58,765 bases of DNA from Bacteroides sp. Its GTDB lineage: Bacteria > Bacteroidota > Bacteroidia > Bacteroidales > Muribaculaceae. Shown in pieces: positions 53,464 to 58,765 of this stretch; within the stretch, counting starts at the first letter, position 1; the number at the start of each line of letters is the position of its first letter. The translations under genes and the position numbers were made by a program. The notes under the pieces were generated by a model. The model was not told the DNA's origin. It saw only the letters and a program-made list of their open reading frames with translations, and searched no databases. The stretch is from contig JAAVCL010000007.1 in assembly GCA_014802335.1 (NCBI GenBank), positions 80,150-138,914 of the forward strand. The letters run 5' to 3'.

Positions 53464-54279
53464 TTAAATGCGCTTGATGTTCTTATCGAGCATGCGGTGT
53501 TTTATCATCATTCGGAGAGGTGTGGGGGTGATTGCTACAAAGAAAATCGAAATTCGGTTCAGCCACCCGTTTATATACTGCATGCGGCCTTTCAGAAGCT
53601 TGTCTATGGCTTTCCCGGCAAATTTTTCAGGGGTTTGAATAACACCTAATTTCACGGCGAGTTTCATTAATCGCGGAGGCAATCCGAAGAGATCGGTTGC
53701 AATTCCTCCGGGGCATGCAGCCATGACTTTTACACCACTGTCGCGCATTTCATAATGGAAGGCTCGTGTCAATACCCTTATGTATGATTTGGTTGCAGCA
53801 TAGAGTGCGATTCCCGGCATCGGCATCCAGCACGACATTGAAGACATGTTAAGTATATAACCATGTTTACGTTCTGCCATTCTTCTGCCAAAATCCCGTG
53901 TGAGGCAAGTGACCGCACGCACATGAAGGTCGACAAAGCAATTTATTCGTGCTTCGCTTGTCTCCATTAATGGTGCAAATGAAAAGACCCCGGCATTATT
54001 GATGAGAATATCTGTTTCCAGTCCGAGTGAATCCATAAAAGAAAGGATTGAACCTGAGGCATCTGCAGAAGTCAGATCACAGTAAAACGGACGCGCCTGC
54101 ACTCCATATTTTTCTGAAATCAGGGCAGCATTGTCGGCTATCTCGTCTCTCTGATTTGATATCATCACCAGATTGCAGCCTCTTTCGGCCAGCGCATGGC
54201 AGAAGCAAAGTCCGATACCTCTGCCGGCTCCGGTCACCACGGCCAGTCGCCCGCGTAATGTTTCAGTCGACAATGCCAT
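53464..54279 (-). CDS. Short-chain dehydrogenase/reductase
   Basis: 271 residues. Cofactor motif VTGAGRGIGLCF, NNAGVFSF, catalytic Ser in MSSMSC and Tyr/Lys in YAATKSYI. The C-terminus (after about 215) is extended and basic, with a hydrophobic stretch, suggesting membrane proximity. It overlaps the flavin oxidoreductase gene by 17 nt. In this context a hydroxysteroid dehydrogenase is a reasonable guess, but many SDRs share these motifs. Confidence 0.88.
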   Translation of the reverse strand: MALSTETLRGRLAVVTGAGRGIGLCFCHALAERGCNLVMISNQRDEIADNAALISEKYGVQARPFYCDLTSADASGSILSFMDSLGLETDILINNAGVFSFAPLMETSEARINCFVDLHVRAVTCLTRDFGRRMAERKHGYILNMSSMSCWMPMPGIALYAATKSYIRVLTRAFHYEMRDSGVKVMAACPGGIATDLFGLPPRLMKLAVKLGVIQTPEKFAGKAIDKLLKGRMQYINGWLNRISIFFVAITPTPLRMMIKHRMLDKNIKRI

Positions 54280-55510
54280 CTCTCTTTTTTATTTTATCTA
54301 TTTCCTTGCGAATCGATGCCGGCAGGTCGGCGCAGTGCTTGTGACATGCCATTTCACGCGAGTACATTCTCGCTATGCAATAGTTCACATGGTCGCATCC
54401 GCATCTGTGATTTTCGCTTCCGGCCCGGCGTATGCGGTTCACGAAATCGGGTTCATTCAACAGGGCACGTCCCATCTGGACAAAATCAAATCCTTCGTCA
54501 TCAAGCACTTTATCAGCACCCTCGCGGTCTATAACTCCACCTACATATATCAGCGGGAGTTTCAGTTCTTTACGGAACAGGCGGGCGTCGTCTAAAAAAT
54601 ATAACGGTTCAAACGGCACAGACGGAATCATATATTTGCCAACCATGCGCACGCCATATTTCAACCACCACTGTTTCATATAATGGGTCATAGAGTGAAT
54701 GGGCATGCTTCCGCGCATCACATACATCGGGGCTTTGCTGACAAATCCCCCCGACAAAACGATTCCATGAACTCCGGCCCGTTCAATCTCACGGGCAACT
54801 TCAAGACAATCATCAATTTCGAGCCCTCCTTTGAAACCATCGCGCATATTTGTTTTCACAATTACGGCCATATCCGAACCTGCAGCTTTCAGAGATTCTT
54901 CAAGACACATATTCATGAATTTCATTCTGTTGGCGAGTGTGCCTCCAAATTCATCGCGACGATGATTTGTATAGGGCGAAAGGAATTGTGAAATGAGATA
55001 ACCGTGCCCGGCGTGTATCTCGACGCAATCAAAGCCGGCATCACGGGCGTTACGCACAGCGTCGCCGAAATATCGGGCAATTTCCTTTAATTCATCTTTG
55101 CGCAGGCCACGGCAAAATGTAGGGGAATACAGGTTGAAACCTGTCGAGGCCCCCACGGGGGTTCCTCCGGAGGTGGAGCGGTGGGTCATGTTTCCGCAGT
55201 GTCCCAATTGAATTGACGCTTTGGCACCGGCTGCGTGAATGCCATCTGTTATTTCTCTCAAAGGCACCACAATTTCGGGACGAAGCCAAAGTTGCGTGGT
55301 GAAAGAGAGGGCCGATCTGCATATTCCGGCATAGGCAAGCGTTGTCATGCCGACTCCGCCTTTTGCCACAGATAAATGATAGTCGCGCAGCATTTCTGTC
55401 GGACCGTTGTCTTTACCCATGCCTTCAAATGCTGCTGAACGGATGGTGCGGTTACGGAGTTCCACGGGTCCCAGACGTCCCGGAGAAAATAACTTTGATT
55501 CCTTTGTCAT
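54263..55510 (-). CDS. NADH:flavin oxidoreductase of the old yellow enzyme family, short form
   Basis: 415 residues with an FMN-binding TIM barrel starting LFSPGRLGPVELRNRTIRSA, with IQLGHCGNMTH and the active-site segment DCVEIHAGHGYLISQFLSPYTNHRRDEFGG. After the barrel a cysteine cluster (CGCDHVNYC, MACHKHC) is spaced like a [4Fe-4S] site of 2,4-dienoyl-CoA reductase/BaiCD relatives. The C-terminal FAD/NAD domain of BaiCD and BaiH is absent. Such enzymes reduce conjugated double bonds, including the delta-4 bond of 3-oxo steroids. It starts 4 nt after the 5-alpha-reductase-like gene and overlaps the SDR gene. Confidence 0.9.
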   Translation of the reverse strand: MTKESKLFSPGRLGPVELRNRTIRSAAFEGMGKDNGPTEMLRDYHLSVAKGGVGMTTLAYAGICRSALSFTTQLWLRPEIVVPLREITDGIHAAGAKASIQLGHCGNMTHRSTSGGTPVGASTGFNLYSPTFCRGLRKDELKEIARYFGDAVRNARDAGFDCVEIHAGHGYLISQFLSPYTNHRRDEFGGTLANRMKFMNMCLEESLKAAGSDMAVIVKTNMRDGFKGGLEIDDCLEVAREIERAGVHGIVLSGGFVSKAPMYVMRGSMPIHSMTHYMKQWWLKYGVRMVGKYMIPSVPFEPLYFLDDARLFRKELKLPLIYVGGVIDREGADKVLDDEGFDFVQMGRALLNEPDFVNRIRRAGSENHRCGCDHVNYCIARMYSREMACHKHCADLPASIRKEIDKIKKRDGIVD

Positions 55511-55514
55511 GATG

Positions 55515-56285
55515 TCAGTATATAAAAGGAATAATGTAGCGTCGATTCAAATCTTTATATTCCTTTCCAAACTCATTTATATAACGATAATGTATCGAAC
55601 GCGCACGTGGAGCAAGATTGGCAAAGGTCCAAATTGCAAAAGTCAGACCCCCAAGACTCCATGTGAGAATTGCATAACCGACCCATTCGGTAATTTCTCC
55701 GAAATAATTGGCAGATGTGACGTAGCGGTACATTCCTCCACGTGGAATGTAGTGGCGATTGTCGCCGGGTTTGCGCAGATGTCTCACAATGGAATCGGAG
55801 CGCAGGTTTATCCACATTCCTGCAAAGAAAATGATTGTACCGATAATAAAAGTTGGTGAATAGAGCCAATTTATATTATAATAGTCAGGGGGGCTCACGT
55901 AAAAAAGCCACCCACCTATCATATACGCATTCACAACATTAAAAATCATGCCCATGATCATTATGGCCAGCGGCATCCGGCTTTTTCCTCTGATAAGAAG
56001 AGGAAAAATAAATGTGCGTTGAAAGTAGTGAACCTCAAAGAGAATGGCCATTATCGCAGGCACGGTTGCAGATGCACGTTCACTCAGAATCCACAACAGC
56101 AGCATGGTGACAAATGAAGGAGCCTCCATCAGAATCCACCCGAGGCGATTATTGATGCTCAAGCCCCACTTGGAGTTATACATCATGCCATAACCTGCCG
56201 TGATGCGGTGAAGCACCACAAACACGATTATTGCCAGAAAAAGCATGGTGACGATAACGGAATAATAAAACGTGGGTTGAAACAT
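55515..56285 (-). CDS. Steroid 5-alpha-reductase-like membrane protein
   Basis: 256 residues with about six membrane helices. The C-terminal half matches the 3-oxo-5-alpha-steroid 4-dehydrogenase type: IIFFAGMWINLRSDSIVRHLRKPGDNRHYIPRGGMYRYVTS, then SANYFGEITEWVGYAILTW and RYINEFGKEYKDLNRRYIIPFIY. The pattern of Asn-Tyr-x-x-Glu near the active site and the closing YKDL..RR.IIPFI are typical. It is the first gene of the 5AR-OYE-SDR set. No signal for the natural substrate, but gut Bacteroidota with similar gene sets convert bile acids or steroid hormones. Confidence 0.88.
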   Translation of the reverse strand: MFQPTFYYSVIVTMLFLAIIVFVVLHRITAGYGMMYNSKWGLSINNRLGWILMEAPSFVTMLLLWILSERASATVPAIMAILFEVHYFQRTFIFPLLIRGKSRMPLAIMIMGMIFNVVNAYMIGGWLFYVSPPDYYNINWLYSPTFIIGTIIFFAGMWINLRSDSIVRHLRKPGDNRHYIPRGGMYRYVTSANYFGEITEWVGYAILTWSLGGLTFAIWTFANLAPRARSIHYRYINEFGKEYKDLNRRYIIPFIY

Positions 56286-56372
56286 AGCACAAATTTACAA
56301 CAAAATAGTCAAACCACCAATTTATATTACTTTTATCAAAGGGGGTGGGACATTTCTAAACCCTATTTATAC

Positions 56373-56416
56373 AGTAAAAGCTGTGCCATAATAATGATTA
56401 CGTCACAGCTTTTACT
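56373..56416 (-). terminator. Terminator between GH97 and the reductase set
   Basis: AGTAAAAGCTGTG (56373-56385) and CACAGCTTTTACT (56404-56416) form a perfect 13-bp stem. It separates the GH97 gene from the steroid-reductase-like operon on the same strand. Confidence 0.75.
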
Positions 56417-56495
56417 TTAGGGTTCAGACACCGACTCGTAGAAGAACGAGCCGTCACTGTATCCTTTTAGGCCTGTCGGGGCCTTGGCAGGGGTA

Positions 56496-58604
56496 TTACT
56501 TCTTTTTGGTGATGCGTATGGCCGCACCGCCACCGGGTGCGAGTTTCTGTTTCAGTTTCATTCCTGATTTTACATCGACATTGCGTATTCTATAGGCCTG
56601 GGGATTCTCTTTCCAATCTGCATCGGGCGCGTCTTCATAGATAGTGGCTATGAATTTCTCATTTTTGGGGAGGAATGAGAGATCTATTTCAGCGGTGCGT
56701 GCATTTTCATCGGTTATCGCACCCACAAACCAGTCGTCGGAGTTTTTATCACGGCGAGCCACGGTGATGTAGCGGTTGGGTTCGGCTTCGAGATAGCGTG
56801 AATCGGCCCAGTCAACCGGAACATCCTTAATAAATTGGAAAGCGTCGTAGAAACGTTCGTAATTTTCAGGAAGGTCACACACCATCTGCATCGGAGAGGG
56901 CATGGTGAGATAGAGAGCGAGCTGGCGCGCAAGAGTTGTTCCGGCCTGGGAATCTTTGCCTTCGCCATAGTAACTCATGCGAGTTTCAAACAGGCCCGGA
57001 GTATAGTCCATCGGCCCCCCCTTAAGGCGTGTGAATGGCAGAATACAAGTATGAGAGGGGGGATTTCCACCCATTGATTCAAATTCACCTCCGCGGGCAG
57101 ATTCTTGAGCCAGCCAGTTGGGATAAGTGCGGCATAGTCCGGTGGGACGCGGTGCTTCATGGCTATCGACCATAATCTTATACTCGGCAGCTCTTTCAAT
57201 CACGTGGCGTGCATGATCCACCATCCATTGGGAGGTGTGATGCTCCGAGCGGGGTATAATGGCTCCTACATATCCCGTTTTTACGGCATCATAGTTATTA
57301 TCTTTCATGAATTGAAACGCACGGTCAAGCTGTTTCTCATAATCTGAGGCGTTGGCCGCAGTCTCATGGTGCATTATGAGCTTAACACCCTTTTCCTTTG
57401 CGTAATCGCGCAAATAGGGAAGGTCGAAATCCGGATAGGGCTTGTCGAAGAGGAATTGTCGGTTTTTACGATAGCTGGCCCAGTCTTCCCAACCTTCGTT
57501 CCAGCCTTCTACGAGCACTCCGTCGATTCCATTGGCTGAGGCGAAGTCAATATATTTTTTTACATTTTCCGTATTTGCCGGATGACGTCCGTTGGGTTTA
57601 AGCTTTGAATAATCAGTGATGCCGGGTTTTGCAAGCGCATCATCAGAATAAGCCCAGGTCTTTTGGTTGCCGGTAAACATTTCCCACCATACACCCATAA
57701 ACTTCATAGGCTTTATCCAAGATGTATCTTCTATTTTGGAAGGTTCATTTAGATTGAGTACAAGCTGAGAGGCAAGAATATCACGCGCATCGTCGCTTAC
57801 TATAAGTGTGCGCCATGGAGTTGCAAAAGGCAATTGAAGATATGCACTCACACCTAATCTATCGGGCACGAGATGAGATTTCATAGAAAACTTATCCGGT
57901 TCCACATCAAGCAACATTGCCGGATACCCGTCGAGAGCAGCTTCATGCATATTTACATAGACACCGTCTGCGGTCTTGATCAGCATAGGGGTCTGAATGG
58001 TGGTGCCACCGGTGCGTTGAGCTTCCGAGTGTCTTTTATAGGAAGATAACGCCTGGGGCAGATCGGTGAATGTTGTCTCCGACCATAGATATTCGTCTGT
58101 ATCATAGTCGCCGGGGATACAATACAACTTATGATTGCCGGTGAAATTAAATTCTGTCAGTTCATCCTTGACTGTCAGGTAATTAGGGCCTTTTTGAACC
58201 GGTAATTCATATCTGAAACCCAATCCGTCGTCAAAGAGGCGAAACCTTACGGTCATTTCGCGTGCAGGATCTTCGGCCACAAACTTAACCGCCATTTCAC
58301 GGAAATGATCGCGCACGGTGGAATATTCGCCCCAAACCGGCTCCCAACTGCGATCCACAGTGACAGTATCCACCTGTTCGATACGGAACCCGTCGCTAAA
58401 TTTTGTTTCGTCGGCCTGAATGCCCAATCGGCTTGGTGATACCAATTCTTTTCCCTTGTAAATCAGAGAATACACCGGTTGCCCGGCAGCATTCACATCC
58501 ACATTCAATTTCAGCTCGCCACCGGGGGAATAAATATCGGCGGCTTCGGCACTTAGAATCGTGGAGACCAGAAAGCCGGCTAATAGTAATTGTTTGAATT
58601 TCAT
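56496..58604 (-). CDS. Glycoside hydrolase family 97 alpha-glucosidase (SusB-like)
   Basis: 702 residues with a clear signal peptide (MKFKQLLLAGFLVSTILSAEA). N-terminal beta-sandwich (IYSPGGELKLNVDVNAAGQPVYSLIYKGKELV), a TIM barrel with VEGWNEGWEDWAS, IMVDSHEAPRPTGLCRTYPNW and QESARGGEFES, and a C-terminal beta domain. The Glu in SHEAPRPTG sits where SusB has a catalytic Glu (HEAVRPTG), which points to the inverting, calcium-dependent type rather than the retaining branch that has a different residue there. It releases glucose or related sugars from alpha-glucans outside or at the outer membrane. It is not next to SusC/SusD. Confidence 0.96.
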   Translation of the reverse strand: MKFKQLLLAGFLVSTILSAEAADIYSPGGELKLNVDVNAAGQPVYSLIYKGKELVSPSRLGIQADETKFSDGFRIEQVDTVTVDRSWEPVWGEYSTVRDHFREMAVKFVAEDPAREMTVRFRLFDDGLGFRYELPVQKGPNYLTVKDELTEFNFTGNHKLYCIPGDYDTDEYLWSETTFTDLPQALSSYKRHSEAQRTGGTTIQTPMLIKTADGVYVNMHEAALDGYPAMLLDVEPDKFSMKSHLVPDRLGVSAYLQLPFATPWRTLIVSDDARDILASQLVLNLNEPSKIEDTSWIKPMKFMGVWWEMFTGNQKTWAYSDDALAKPGITDYSKLKPNGRHPANTENVKKYIDFASANGIDGVLVEGWNEGWEDWASYRKNRQFLFDKPYPDFDLPYLRDYAKEKGVKLIMHHETAANASDYEKQLDRAFQFMKDNNYDAVKTGYVGAIIPRSEHHTSQWMVDHARHVIERAAEYKIMVDSHEAPRPTGLCRTYPNWLAQESARGGEFESMGGNPPSHTCILPFTRLKGGPMDYTPGLFETRMSYYGEGKDSQAGTTLARQLALYLTMPSPMQMVCDLPENYERFYDAFQFIKDVPVDWADSRYLEAEPNRYITVARRDKNSDDWFVGAITDENARTAEIDLSFLPKNEKFIATIYEDAPDADWKENPQAYRIRNVDVKSGMKLKQKLAPGGGAAIRITKKK

Positions 58605-58639
58605 ATATCGGAAGATTAGATTATTAAAGTATTCGCAGA

Positions 58640-58765
58640 TTAGATAATGGATGCTATGAACTCATCTGACTCGCCAAGCAATTCGGCGATTGAGATGTTG
58701 TCTAATCCTTTTGATCTCAAATTTTTAACAATTTCTCTAAGCTTTTGTAGAGCTCCTTCGGCACG
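58640..58765 (-). CDS. C-terminal end of an Rpn-family nuclease/transposase-like protein (partial)
   Basis: The last 41 codons (RAEGALQKLREIVKNLRSKGLDNISIAELLGESDEF and IASII) of a gene running in from the right edge. The LRSKGLDNISIAELLG helix pair resembles the C-termini of Rpn/PD-(D/E)XK putative transposases common in Bacteroidales. The gene is truncated by the window border. Confidence 0.55.
   Translation of the reverse strand, partial: RAEGALQKLREIVKNLRSKGLDNISIAELLGESDEFIASII

Noticed and set aside
56290..56297. TAAATTTG -7 box for the 5-alpha-reductase-like gene
   Set aside because: It is only about 5 bases from the start codon, too close to be the promoter element for that start.

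Overview
The window looks like a chromosomal segment of an anaerobic gut member of the order Bacteroidales, perhaps Muribaculaceae-like; the family is a guess. Supporting signs are promoters of the Bacteroidetes type (TTTG, about 19-20 nt, TAnnTTTG), a hybrid two-component system, a SusB-like GH97 alpha-glucosidase, a BspA-type leucine-rich repeat protein with a type IX-like C-terminal tail, ATP-type PEP carboxykinase, and little sign of strong Shine-Dalgarno sites. No phage, plasmid or integrase genes are visible.

Layout. 0.1-4.7 kb: accessory genes, a surface LRR protein and two tandem paralogous TIM-barrel-like proteins. 4.8-7.7 kb: a one-protein sensor/regulator with a sugar-binding-type sensor. 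7.7-8.3 kb: an AT-rich gap with several DnaA-box-like sites. 8.3-12.7 kb: nadA, a SpoU methyltransferase and polA. 12.7-14.1 kb: non-coding, with a REP-like palindrome, a candidate small RNA and a MITE. 14.1-19.1 kb: a MarR/FrnE/metallo-hydrolase operon, a lipoprotein, cdd and membrane proteins. 19.4-20.9 kb: a DUF4143 ATPase behind five operator-like repeats at 32-33 bp pitch. 21.3-28.0 kb: tRNA-Ser, pckA, carbonic anhydrase, cysE, cysK and recA. 43.2-51.5 kb: housekeeping genes (der, era, fabH, rpmF, DUF177, tRNA-Arg, a glycosyltransferase, prfB). 51.5-56.3 kb: an acyl-CoA synthetase followed upstream by a compact SDR / old-yellow-enzyme / steroid 5-alpha-reductase-like set. 56.5-58.6 kb: GH97. 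The right edge holds the end of an Rpn-like nuclease gene.

The most unusual region is 28.2-42.7 kb, between recA and der. It is one unidirectional, tightly packed run of about fifteen genes on the minus strand. In transcription order it encodes a sigma-70-like factor, a C39-like cysteine peptidase with an anti-sigma-like N-terminus, a membrane-type dynamin GTPase, an Hsp70 ATPase domain that ends in a zinc ribbon instead of a substrate-binding domain, a second dynamin, a GrpE-like factor, three related zinc-ribbon proteins interleaved with an unknown protein and a Cdc48-like AAA ATPase, a MORN-caspase, a beta-sandwich protein, small proteins and a WG-repeat membrane protein. I infer a self-regulated chaperone/GTPase/protease system, possibly in defence, stress response or membrane surveillance. 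I do not recognise it as a named system.

A second theme is a set of miniature inverted-repeat elements whose ends share the pattern TAAGTA-N4-(T/C)TA(G/A)AAATTA. Two copies of one type sit between operon partners (cysE/cysK and era/der), in the same orientation relative to transcription, 9-16 nt before the downstream start codon, and show a compensatory base-pair change. One of them supplies the stop codon of cysE.
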